DNA of 64,000 nucleotides from Flavobacterium sp. (lineage in GTDB: Bacteria; Bacteroidota; Bacteroidia; Flavobacteriales; Flavobacteriaceae): the NCBI RefSeq assembly GCF_004211145.1, contig NZ_SEBS01000030.1, forward strand, positions 1-64,000, given 5' to 3'. Below the pieces are notes generated by a model. That model was not told where the DNA came from, searched no databases, and saw only the letters and a program-made list of their open reading frames with translations. Of the stretch, positions 6,806 through 14,806 are shown one piece after another. Positions within the stretch are counted from its first letter, which is position 1, and every line of letters starts with the position of its first letter. A program made the position numbers and the translations under genes.

Positions 6806-6911
6806 GGAAAATTGTGTTTGTTCGGCTAAAGATAGAACGAAACGAAAACGTGTTCGTCGCTTTAACGTAAATTTCTGATTACCGCTCCAAATTTTGTGTT
6901 GTTAAAAAACG

Positions 6912-6919
6912 TATATTTG
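6912..6919 (+). promoter_or_regulatory. -7 box for guaB with long 5' leader
   Basis: TATATTTG followed by CACG matches TAnnTTTG. Transcription from about 6926 would give a leader of roughly 185 bases before the guaB ATG at 7112, unusually long for this genome, where leaders of 10-40 bases predominate. Apart from this promoter, the 306-base gap 6806-7111 shows no ORF and no riboswitch that I recognise. Confidence 0.55.
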
Positions 6920-7111
6920 CACGCAATTTAACCGAGAACTTGTTTAACCTTTCACGATTGGCTGCAAAATAATCTTTTTCGTTCCTTTCCCACATTTTTC
7001 TCGACCCATAGCGCTGCTATGAATCTCAAAAAATCTGGAAAATGAACAAAAAATCTTTATTTTTCGCTTCAACCGCAAAAGACCAAACCAGTTCGACAAC
7101 CTTAATTGCAA

Positions 7112-8584
7112 ATGAACGCACACACAACTAAAATCATCGGCGAAGGTCTTACTTACGATGATGTCCTGCTGGTTCCCAATTATTCTTCAGTACTTCCGCG
7201 CGAAGTCAGCATACAGTCAAAATTTTCACGCAACATCACGCTCAACGTTCCCATTGTTTCGGCGGCGATGGATACCGTAACTGAAAGCGCCATGGCGATC
7301 GCAATGGCACAGGAAGGCGGAATCGGCGTATTGCACAAAAATATGACGATCGAGCAACAGGCCGCGAAAGTGCGTAAAGTAAAGCGAGCCGAGTCGGGCA
7401 TGATCATCGATCCCGTCACGCTGCCGCTCACTTCTACGGTCGCCGACGCGAAAGCCGCGATGCGTGAATTCGGAATCGGGGGAATTCCCATCGTCGACGA
7501 AGACAAACAACTCAAAGGAATCGTGACCAACCGCGATTTGCGTTTCGAGAAAAACCAGCAACGCGATATCGTCGAGGTCATGACCGCGATGCCACTCGTT
7601 ACGGTTGCCGAAGGAACGTCGCTTCAAGAGGCCGAAGTCATCCTTCAAGGCCATAAAATCGAAAAACTTCCAGTCGTCAATTCCCACAATACGTTGGTCG
7701 GTTTGATCACGTTTCGGGATATCACGAAACTCACGCAAAAACCGATCGCGAACAAAGATTCACTCGGGCGTTTGCGCGTCGCGGCTGCCATCGGTGTTAC
7801 GGGCGACGCGGTCCTGAGAGCCGAAGCACTTGTAAACGCAGGTGTCGACGCGATCATCATCGACACGGCTCACGGACACACGAAAGGCGTCGTCGAGATT
7901 CTGCAGCAAGTGAAAGAGCGTTTCAAACAAGTCGACGTGATCGTCGGCAATATCGCGACGCCTGAAGCCGCAAGATATCTGGTAAACAATGGTGCCGACG
8001 GTGTAAAAGTCGGTATCGGACCGGGTTCGATCTGTACGACACGTGTCGTGGCCGGAGTCGGGTTTCCACAATTCTCGGCCGTGCTTGAAGTCGCCGCCGA
8101 ACTCAGAGGTTCAGGTGTTCCGGTCATCGCCGACGGAGGAATCCGTTACACAGGCGACATCCCGAAAGCACTCGCAGCCGGAGCCGACAGCGTCATGATG
8201 GGATCGCTTCTCGCGGGAACGAAAGAATCTCCGGGCGAAACGATCATCTTCGAAGGCCGAAAATTCAAGTCCTACCGAGGAATGGGTTCGGTCGAAGCGA
8301 TGAAAGAAGGCTCGAAAGACCGCTATTTCCAGGACGTAGAAGACGATATCAAAAAATTGGTTCCTGAAGGAATCGTCGGGCGCGTGCCGTACAAAGGCGA
8401 ACTCAACGAAAGCATGCAGCAATTCATCGGCGGGCTTCGTGCCGGAATGGGATATTGCGGTGCGAAAGACATTCCGACGTTGCAGGAAACCGGGCGTTTC
8501 GTCCGCATCACATCGAGCGGAATCACTGAAAGCCATCCGCATAATGTTACGATTACGAAGGAAGCTCCGAATTACTCACGATAA
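7112..8584 (+). CDS. guaB: inosine-5'-monophosphate dehydrogenase
   Basis: A 490-residue IMP dehydrogenase that converts IMP to XMP with NAD+, the committed step to GMP. The barrel begins with [15 protein letters not shown]. Two CBS domains occupy about 95-205 ([10 protein letters not shown] through GLITFRDI). The catalytic loop [15 protein letters not shown] carries the active Cys, and [10 protein letters not shown] and MMGSLLAGT bind the phosphate. The flap includes YRGMGS and [11 protein letters not shown] with the catalytic Arg. The ATG at 7112 is chosen; a TTG two codons upstream is possible but unneeded. A rho-independent terminator follows at 8625. Purine genes guaB and purB lie in the same window but are separate units. 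Confidence 0.97.
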   Translation: MNAHTTKIIGEGLTYDDVLLVPNYSSVLPREVSIQSKFSRNITLNVPIVSAAMDTVTESAMAIAMAQEGGIGVLHKNMTIEQQAAKVRKVKRAESGMIIDPVTLPLTSTVADAKAAMREFGIGGIPIVDEDKQLKGIVTNRDLRFEKNQQRDIVEVMTAMPLVTVAEGTSLQEAEVILQGHKIEKLPVVNSHNTLVGLITFRDITKLTQKPIANKDSLGRLRVAAAIGVTGDAVLRAEALVNAGVDAIIIDTAHGHTKGVVEILQQVKERFKQVDVIVGNIATPEAARYLVNNGADGVKVGIGPGSICTTRVVAGVGFPQFSAVLEVAAELRGSGVPVIADGGIRYTGDIPKALAAGADSVMMGSLLAGTKESPGETIIFEGRKFKSYRGMGSVEAMKEGSKDRYFQDVEDDIKKLVPEGIVGRVPYKGELNESMQQFIGGLRAGMGYCGAKDIPTLQETGRFVRITSSGITESHPHNVTITKEAPNYSR

Positions 8585-8624
8585 TTGGCTTTAGGCTTTA
8601 GGCTTTAAGCTTTAGGCTGTAAGC

Positions 8625-8653
8625 AACGCGATGGGAAACCGTCGCGTTTTTTG
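8625..8653 (+). terminator. rho-independent terminator of guaB
   Basis: AACGCGA and TCGCGTT form a perfect 7-bp stem with a 10-base loop, followed by TTTTT. It lies 40 bases after the guaB stop. The bases between are a TTTAGGC-type low-complexity run. Confidence 0.7.
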
Positions 8654-8675
8654 TTTTATGGAAACTGTGATAACG

Positions 8676-9368
8676 TCAATTGATAAGGGTTCGTTTTACG
8701 ATTTGCCAGATCAGGAATACGACGATGAGGGCGATGTAGAACGGCCATCGCGATTTTTTCTCGAGCGTGGATTTCAGCATATCCGATTCGTCGGATTCAA
8801 AAGTGTATGAATAGCCCTGCAATTTCGTATCGAACAGGTCATCGCGGGCTTCGTCCAACGGTTTGCCCAAGAAGCGCGAGCAAAATGCAAACGTGATGCT
8901 TTCCCCGTCGAATTCGTTTTCTTCATGGTCATGAGCCGGACCTTCGTAGAATTTCGTCTCTTCCATGAGCGGTTTTCCTTCATCGGCGAAAATTCCTTCG
9001 TCGGACGTGCCACCGAAACAACGGATTTTCTCACGATTTTTTACAAGCGAGAATCCCCACAGATCAACGACGCTGTGTAAAACGACCGACCCGATTTCAG
9101 CAGTCGGAAAACTGTCGCACAAAAACGATTCGGCTGTCGTCAATTTTGTAGGCATCGACAAACTTTCCATCGGCAAATCGTGTGTGCAAATGATAAGATT
9201 GTTTCTGTATGTTCCAATGTAAACTTCGCCTTTGAGAGGATTGATTACCGATTCGAATGCTTTTGACCCGATTTTTTCCACGCCTGAAAACCCGAGTCCC
9301 GACAAGAGTTGTTCGTGGTTTTTGGAGCCTGAATCCGATATCGCGATGAATGATGCTTTCCAACCCAT
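8676..9368 (-). CDS. conserved protein of unknown function with C-terminal membrane anchor
   Basis: A 230-residue protein that I do not recognise with confidence. It begins MGWKASFIAI and has no signal peptide. The body has a globular alternating pattern including VYIGTYRNNLIICTHDLP, GSVVLHSVVDLWGFSL and ESITFAFCSRFLGKPLDEA. The last ~25 residues are a single hydrophobic helix (WPFYIALIVVFLIWQIVK) ending in KRTLIN, which suggests a tail-anchored inner membrane protein with its bulk in the cytoplasm. Downstream is the guaB terminator; upstream is a TTTAGAT-rich spacer. The neighbours give no functional hint. Confidence 0.8.
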   Translation of the reverse strand: MGWKASFIAISDSGSKNHEQLLSGLGFSGVEKIGSKAFESVINPLKGEVYIGTYRNNLIICTHDLPMESLSMPTKLTTAESFLCDSFPTAEIGSVVLHSVVDLWGFSLVKNREKIRCFGGTSDEGIFADEGKPLMEETKFYEGPAHDHEENEFDGESITFAFCSRFLGKPLDEARDDLFDTKLQGYSYTFESDESDMLKSTLEKKSRWPFYIALIVVFLIWQIVKRTLIN

Positions 9369-9512
9369 TTTTGAAGTTTAGATTTTAGATTTTAGACTTG
9401 GGCGATGATGAATTGATACCTATTTTCGAAAACAAAACGCAAACTAATTCAGTAACATTTAGTGTGTAAATTTCGGAGATTTGACGTTGGTTAATTCGCG
9501 GTCGAACAAAAA

Positions 9513-10490
9513 TCATTTCCCTTTAAATTGCTTGTTTTCGTAGGCTTCGATTTCGGGCAAATCCAAAATATACTGCTTTGAATCCCAATCGATACCAAAG
9601 CCTTTCAAATATATTTTCAATGGTTCGAGTCCGACCGATTCTCGTCTTTTGTCCACGTTTTCGGGATCTTCGAGCGGACGGAGGTAATTCTTTTGAGTCT
9701 CCGAATTCGTCCCGATCTGGCTTCCGTATATTTGTTTCCGACCATTTTCAAGTGCCGTGCGATCTTCGAGAAGTGCGAGGCTCGAGGCTTCGGCATTTCC
9801 TTTTTTGACGGCGTCGCGCATGATGGGTAAATACTTTTCGTGGGTTTTCCTGTCGGCGTGCTGGATTACGAGAAATAGGGCCGAACTACCGCGAACGGAC
9901 TCACGACTCGGCCAGCCAAATTCGTCGATTATCTTGGTAACTTCAATCAAATTGATCGAATCGGTCTTTTTGATGCGTTCCCAAAGTGCGTCGATCTCGG
10001 GCGAATTTTTTCCATATTTGGTTTCGACGCTGGAAATCAGCTTGCGATATCGCTGGTCTTCGCTATGAATTCTCTCGAGTTTTTCGACAAGCGGCCAATT
10101 GATTTTGGCTTTGGAAATCTCGCCGTTCCTGCGTGCGTTCTCGAGAAAATTTTGCCAGCGCACGTCGTTTTTGAGATTCGCCATATCGGCATCGGTCGAG
10201 GCGTGGAAAGAATCGGTAAAACCATCGCTTATTATTTTGTCCAATTGAACGAACGCCGAATCCGGAATATTGGCCAAAGCCCAGGAACAGGCGGCGTTAT
10301 AACGGTCAGAAGATATGCTTTTGGTTTTCAACGCGAATGCTTCCGAATATGCGACTGCCGATTCGCGGAACGATTTCGCCTCATAAAGCGAGTCGGCTTT
10401 TTTGACCAACGTCGAATATGTTGACGATTTGGGTTGCGCCAAGGTGAATGTGGCGCACATGCAAAAAGCGAAGATTGGAAATCGGTTCAT
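9513..10490 (-). CDS. secreted DUF6624/TPR-like protein
   Basis: A 325-residue protein with a signal peptide (MNRFPIFAFCMCATFTLAQ). Residues about 25-110 form tetratricopeptide-like helices (KKADSLYEAKSFRESAVAYSE, then YNAACSWALANIPDSAFVQL). The C-terminal half carries the pattern I associate with DUF6624: FLVIQHADRKTHEKYLPIM, ALLEDRTALENGRKQIYGSQ and RRESVGLEPL. The function of DUF6624 proteins is unknown; the export signal places this one in the periplasm or outer membrane. A decayed fragment of a related gene lies 160 bases upstream at 10651-10764, so this locus has been duplicated. It is probably monocistronic. Confidence 0.85.
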   Translation of the reverse strand: MNRFPIFAFCMCATFTLAQPKSSTYSTLVKKADSLYEAKSFRESAVAYSEAFALKTKSISSDRYNAACSWALANIPDSAFVQLDKIISDGFTDSFHASTDADMANLKNDVRWQNFLENARRNGEISKAKINWPLVEKLERIHSEDQRYRKLISSVETKYGKNSPEIDALWERIKKTDSINLIEVTKIIDEFGWPSRESVRGSSALFLVIQHADRKTHEKYLPIMRDAVKKGNAEASSLALLEDRTALENGRKQIYGSQIGTNSETQKNYLRPLEDPENVDKRRESVGLEPLKIYLKGFGIDWDSKQYILDLPEIEAYENKQFKGK

Positions 10491-10650
10491 AAGGTTTGTT
10501 TCGGGCAGGCTGTTCCGGCAGAAGCGTGCGAGAGTTCATTGCCGAGATTTAAAAATTATACAATATACGATTGTCCTTTGCGATATAAATGAGAATTTTA
10601 TTTATTGATTCTCGAGTACGCAAACTCATGGCGCAACTAACCGCTGGCCG

Positions 10651-10764
10651 CTATTTTTCCAATTGAACGAACGACGAATCGGAAAAATTGGCGAGCGACC
10701 AAGAAAAGCGGAAATTGTAAGGCGCCATTCCGTTGGTTTTCGGACATAATTGGAATGCTTTCGA
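10651..10764 (-). pseudogene. remnant of a second DUF6624/TPR-like gene
   Basis: The minus strand encodes SKAFQL, a variable stretch, then YNFRFSWSLANFSDSSFVQ and LEK before a TAG stop. This aligns with SEAFAL...YNAACSWALANIPDSAFVQ-LDK of the adjacent gene at 9513-10490. The codon before SKAF is TAG where the intact gene has Tyr. Only about 37 residues survive. The rest of the 10491-10870 gap holds no gene. Confidence 0.65.
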
Positions 10765-10870
10765 CTACGTCAGTCCCAAATTCTTATTGTGCTTATTACG
10801 AAACCACTGCGCAGATCGAAGTGGCGAACAATAATCTGTTTTTCATGTGTTGAAGCCGGGTTATCGACCG

Positions 10871-13108
10871 CTATTCATGCTCGAGAAGCAGCGTCGCAAG
10901 CAATTTCTTATCGCCCACGATCCAAAGGATGTCGTCCTTTTCGAGAATGAGATGCGAATCGGGATTCAAGATGCGATTTCCTTTTCGTTCGATGCCAACG
11001 ACGAGACCTTTCGTTTTTTCGCGGATCTGCGACTGTCGGATGCTGTGCCCGATGTAATCCTGATTGTGCAATTCGAGTTGCTGTAACGCGATGTCCGGCA
11101 ACGTCCCGGCTTCAGGCAAATCCATTTCATTTCGGTCGAGATACGCCTTGAATTCCAAAACTTGTGCGTCGGTGCCGATCACGCAGATCTCGTCCCCGGG
11201 AAACAACCTTTCGTTTCGGCTCGGGATGTTTATGTTGATCTCGCCTCGTTTTATGAACGCGACGTTGATTCCCATTTGTTCGCGCAACTGCAATTCCTCG
11301 AGCGTCTTGCCCGCGATGTTCGATTCCTTGGCGATATCGAAAATCGTCATGTGGCCTTCCCAAGGCGTCAAATCGCTGCGTTGGCGTTTGCTCCTGATAA
11401 TTTCGCGAGCGTTGAGGTTTTTCATGAAACGCGTCTCGATCTTATGGTATTGCCTGTTGAGCTGTTTCGGGAAAATCGAATAGATGATGATGACGGCGCA
11501 GAACGCTACGAACGCGATTTCAGGCGAAAAAAAGTTGTCGAGCAAAAATCCGATGTAGAACAATGCGAGCACGAATCGGAACAATACCATCATCACGATC
11601 GGGCCGCGGTATTTGCGTTCTTCCATGAGTTGCTGCACTTCCTCGACGGCGACGCGACGCAGCGACAACGCCCAAAAGAAAGGCGCGAGGATGAACAGCG
11701 TGATCAACGCCGCCAAGCCGTGTCCGAAACGATATTCGCCGACCAAAGGCAATAAGTAATTCGCCGACAATAAAATCCCGCCGATGATGATGAACGAATG
11801 GATCACGACTTGGACAAGATATGCGCGGATCACGATCTGCCAATTGCTCGCCGACTTGATCGACTGGGCATTCGCGCTGTAACGTTCGATGCGCTTGATC
11901 CATTTACGCGGCAGCTTCCGTTGCAGGAAAGCGGCCGTCGGAGTGGAAAGTTTTACCATAAATGGCGTCGTGAACGTCGTGATGGCCGAAACCGCGACGA
12001 CGATCGGATACAGGAATTTACTCGTCACGCTTAACGAAGCGCCCAATGTCGCGATGATGAACGAGAATTCCCCGATCTGCGACAAGCTCATGCCCGTCTG
12101 CACCGATTGTTTCAAAGGTTGTCCGGCGAGCAAGGCACCGAGCGTCGAGGTCAACGGTTGGCAAATGATCACGACGAAGGTCAGGATTGCGACGGGCCAC
12201 GCGTGTTCGATCAAAGCGTCGGGATTGATCAACATTCCTACCGATACGAAGAAAACCGCGGCGAACAAATCCTTCACGGGTTTCACGAGGTGTTCGATGT
12301 GTTCGGCCTGGGTCGTTTCGGCGATTATCGAACCCATGATGAACGCCCCCAAAGCAGGCGAGAAGCCAACGTTCGATGCGAGCATGACCATTCCGAGGCA
12401 CAATGCGATCGATATGATCAACAGCATTTCGTCGGATATCAGATGTTTGGCGCGCTTTAGTAACGTCGGGATGAAAAATATGCCGCCCACGAACCAGATC
12501 GTGAGGAAGAACGCAAGTTTGCAGACCGACATGATCAATTCGCTGCCCGAGAATTGTCGGCTCACGGCAAGCGTCGAAAGCAAGACCATCATCAAGATCG
12601 CCACGATGTCCTGCACGATCAACGAACCTATTACGATTCCCGCGAATTTCTGCGCTTTCACGCCGAGTTCCTCGAACGTCTTGAGAATGATTGTCGTCGA
12701 AGAGATCGACAGGATCACGCCCAGGAAAATACTGTCCATTTGTCCCCAATCCATGAGTCGGCCGGCTCCGTAACCCACGCAGATCATGAGCACGATTTGC
12801 GTGATGGCCGTGATCGATGCGGTTCCTCCGACCTTCATGAGTTTCTTGAAACTGAATTCGAGCCCGAGGCTGAACAACAGGAAGATGATCCCGATCTGCG
12901 CCCAGACCTCGACGCTGTGCATGTCGGTCACACTCGGAAAAAAGTCAAAATGATTGCCTGCCAAGAAACCCGCGATCAGATAACCCAGAACGAGCGGCTG
13001 CTTGATTCTTTTAAACAGCAAAACGGCGATTCCGGCTGTCATCAGGATCAGTCCGAGGTCGCTGATAAGCGGGAAAATCTGTTGTGTGGTTTGGGCTGCG
13101 GCACTCAT
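10871..13108 (-). CDS. CPA2 cation:proton antiporter with two RCK_C domains
   Basis: A 745-residue inner membrane transporter of the KefB/RosB (monovalent cation:proton antiporter-2) type. Residues 1-395 form the transport core, with LGYLIAGFLAG, LFSLGLEFSF, SISSTTIILKTFEELG, the VQDIVAILMMVLL helix carrying the key Asp, and FFVSVGM. A further membrane block covers about 425-555. The cytoplasmic C-terminus holds two TrkA-C/RCK_C lobes, one around IAGKTLEELQL...LFPGDEICVIGTD and one around IGHSIRQSQIREKTKGLVVGI...LEKDDILWIVGD. No RCK_N (Rossmann) domain is evident. It probably exchanges K+ or Na+ for protons. Co-directional purB lies upstream, separated by a palindromic element. Confidence 0.9.
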   Translation of the reverse strand: MSAAAQTTQQIFPLISDLGLILMTAGIAVLLFKRIKQPLVLGYLIAGFLAGNHFDFFPSVTDMHSVEVWAQIGIIFLLFSLGLEFSFKKLMKVGGTASITAITQIVLMICVGYGAGRLMDWGQMDSIFLGVILSISSTTIILKTFEELGVKAQKFAGIVIGSLIVQDIVAILMMVLLSTLAVSRQFSGSELIMSVCKLAFFLTIWFVGGIFFIPTLLKRAKHLISDEMLLIISIALCLGMVMLASNVGFSPALGAFIMGSIIAETTQAEHIEHLVKPVKDLFAAVFFVSVGMLINPDALIEHAWPVAILTFVVIICQPLTSTLGALLAGQPLKQSVQTGMSLSQIGEFSFIIATLGASLSVTSKFLYPIVVAVSAITTFTTPFMVKLSTPTAAFLQRKLPRKWIKRIERYSANAQSIKSASNWQIVIRAYLVQVVIHSFIIIGGILLSANYLLPLVGEYRFGHGLAALITLFILAPFFWALSLRRVAVEEVQQLMEERKYRGPIVMMVLFRFVLALFYIGFLLDNFFSPEIAFVAFCAVIIIYSIFPKQLNRQYHKIETRFMKNLNAREIIRSKRQRSDLTPWEGHMTIFDIAKESNIAGKTLEELQLREQMGINVAFIKRGEININIPSRNERLFPGDEICVIGTDAQVLEFKAYLDRNEMDLPEAGTLPDIALQQLELHNQDYIGHSIRQSQIREKTKGLVVGIERKGNRILNPDSHLILEKDDILWIVGDKKLLATLLLEHE

Positions 13109-13157
13109 TTCGGCGGATATGATTTAATGGAAACGTGAATATAGAAAAAATAAAAAA

Positions 13158-13217
13158 CACTAAAAGCATTACGTCCATCAAGAGTATGATTTCTTAATGA
13201 GCTTAACGCTTTTAATG
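13158..13217. repeat. A+T-rich intergenic palindrome, copy A
   Basis: CACTAAAAGCATTACG and its far arm CTTAACGCTTTTAATG pair imperfectly over about 25 bp. The motif family (AAGAGCATTAAG/CTTAATGCTCTT) recurs at 39460, 39638 and 50347. It lies between the purB 3' end and the antiporter start. Confidence 0.6.
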
Positions 13218-13235
13218 CCAAAAATGTTCTAAAAA

Positions 13236-14576
13236 TTAGATGCCGATGTAGTTCGAAGGTGTGATTTTCATCAACTCCGCTTTTATTTCGTCTGAAACCT
13301 CAAGCGTTCCGATAAAATCATGGATGGCTTTCTTGTCGATTACGGTATTCGTTCGCGTGAGGCCTTTGAGCGCTTCGTAAGGATTCGGGTAAGCTTCGCG
13401 GCGCAGGATCGTTTGGATCGCTTCGGCCACGACGGCCCAGTTTTTCTCGAGGTCTTCGGCGAATTTGCCTTCGTTGAGCAACAGTTTGTTAAGTCCTTTC
13501 AATGTCGCCTCGAATGCGATCAACGTATGTCCGAAAGGAACGCCGATATTGCGCAACACCGTACTGTCGGTCAAATCACGCTGCAGACGCGAGATCGGTA
13601 ATTTGGCCGAAAGGTGTTCGAAGATGGCATTCGCGATTCCAAGATTTCCCTCGGAGTTCTCGAAATCGATAGGATTCACTTTATGCGGCATCGCGCTCGA
13701 TCCGACTTCGCCTTCCTTGATCTTCTGCTTGAAATAATCCATGGAGACGTACGTCCAGATATCGCGGTCCAAATCGATCAAGATCGTATTGATGCGTTTC
13801 AAGGCGTCGAAAAAAGCTGCGAAATGGTCGTAGTGTTCGATTTGTGTGGTCGGAAATGAATGTTTCAATCCGAGTGTTTCCTCTACGAAATCACGCCCGA
13901 ATTTCTGCCAGTCGGTGTTCGGATACGCGACGTGGTGTGCGTTGAAATTCCCCGTCGCACCGCCGAATTTGGCAGCGAACGGCACGTTGAACAACAAACG
14001 CATCTGCTCTTCCAGACGCTCTACGAAAACGAGGATTTCCTTACCCAAACGCGTCGGGGAAGCGGGTTGGCCGTGCGTTCTGGCGAGCATCGGGATGTGT
14101 GCCCATTCCACGCTGAGCTCTTTTAGTTTCGCGATGACTTGGATCAGCAATTTGAGATATACATTCTCGAACGCTTCTTTCGTCGAAAGCGGGATCGCGG
14201 TATTGTTGATGTCCTGTGAGGTTAATCCGAAGTGGATGAATTCCTTGAAGTCCTGCAATCCGAGCGCGTCGAATTCTTTCTTGATGAAATATTCCACGGC
14301 TTTCACGTCGTGGTTCGTGGTCTTTTCGATTTCCTTTATCGACTTGGCGTCATCGGCTGAAAAGTTCGTATAGATGTCGCGCAACTTCGCGAAGAGGTTC
14401 TTGTCGACGCCTGCCAACTGCGGCAATGGCAGCTCGCACAATGCTATGAAATATTCGATTTCGACCAGAACGCGGTAGCGGATAAGCGCTTCCTCAGAAA
14501 AATAAGGCGATAGAGAAGCGGTTTTGCTGCGGTAGCGACCGTCGATTGGCGAAATGGCGTTTAATTCGGTGAGCAT
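13236..14576 (-). CDS. purB: adenylosuccinate lyase
   Basis: A 446-residue member of the fumarase/aspartase superfamily. It removes fumarate from SAICAR and from adenylosuccinate, two steps of purine synthesis. The N-terminus MLTELNAISPIDGRYRSKTA is characteristic. Other landmarks are KTTNHDVKAVEYFIK, FGLTSQDINNTAIPL, the His of ARTHGQPASPT, and the signature loop GSSAMPHKVNPIDFENSEGN containing the catalytic Ser. The start at 14576 is supported by a -7 box at 14598-14605, which rules out the upstream ATG at 14699. The length and variant match the shorter bacterial/E. coli-type PurB. Confidence 0.96.
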   Translation of the reverse strand: MLTELNAISPIDGRYRSKTASLSPYFSEEALIRYRVLVEIEYFIALCELPLPQLAGVDKNLFAKLRDIYTNFSADDAKSIKEIEKTTNHDVKAVEYFIKKEFDALGLQDFKEFIHFGLTSQDINNTAIPLSTKEAFENVYLKLLIQVIAKLKELSVEWAHIPMLARTHGQPASPTRLGKEILVFVERLEEQMRLLFNVPFAAKFGGATGNFNAHHVAYPNTDWQKFGRDFVEETLGLKHSFPTTQIEHYDHFAAFFDALKRINTILIDLDRDIWTYVSMDYFKQKIKEGEVGSSAMPHKVNPIDFENSEGNLGIANAIFEHLSAKLPISRLQRDLTDSTVLRNIGVPFGHTLIAFEATLKGLNKLLLNEGKFAEDLEKNWAVVAEAIQTILRREAYPNPYEALKGLTRTNTVIDKKAIHDFIGTLEVSDEIKAELMKITPSNYIGI

Positions 14577-14597
14577 GTCGTTTTGTTTAGAAGTTGG

Positions 14598-14605
14598 CAA
14601 AGATA
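14598..14605 (-). promoter_or_regulatory. -7 box for purB
   Basis: The minus strand reads TATCTTTG followed by CC, an exact TAnnTTTG match 22 bases before the ATG at 14576. Confidence 0.6.
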
Positions 14606-14806
14606 GGGTTTCAGGGGTTAATTTGAAAATGAATATTCTGCGGTGTTCCGATCGTTCTTGGATTTTTCGATACTCATTTGCGCAAGAACACAAGTACACG
14701 AAACGAGCATGAATTGTTAAAATACCGCTTCATAATGTTTTCATAAACCGCCAACAGCTGTTCAAAAATAAAATTGATGTAATTTGCGCCGCTTTTCAAA
14801 ATCGAT

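Noticed and set aside
10800..11086. Plus-strand frames at the 3' end of the antiporter gene
   Set aside because: They are antisense to the conserved RCK_C domain and have no independent support.
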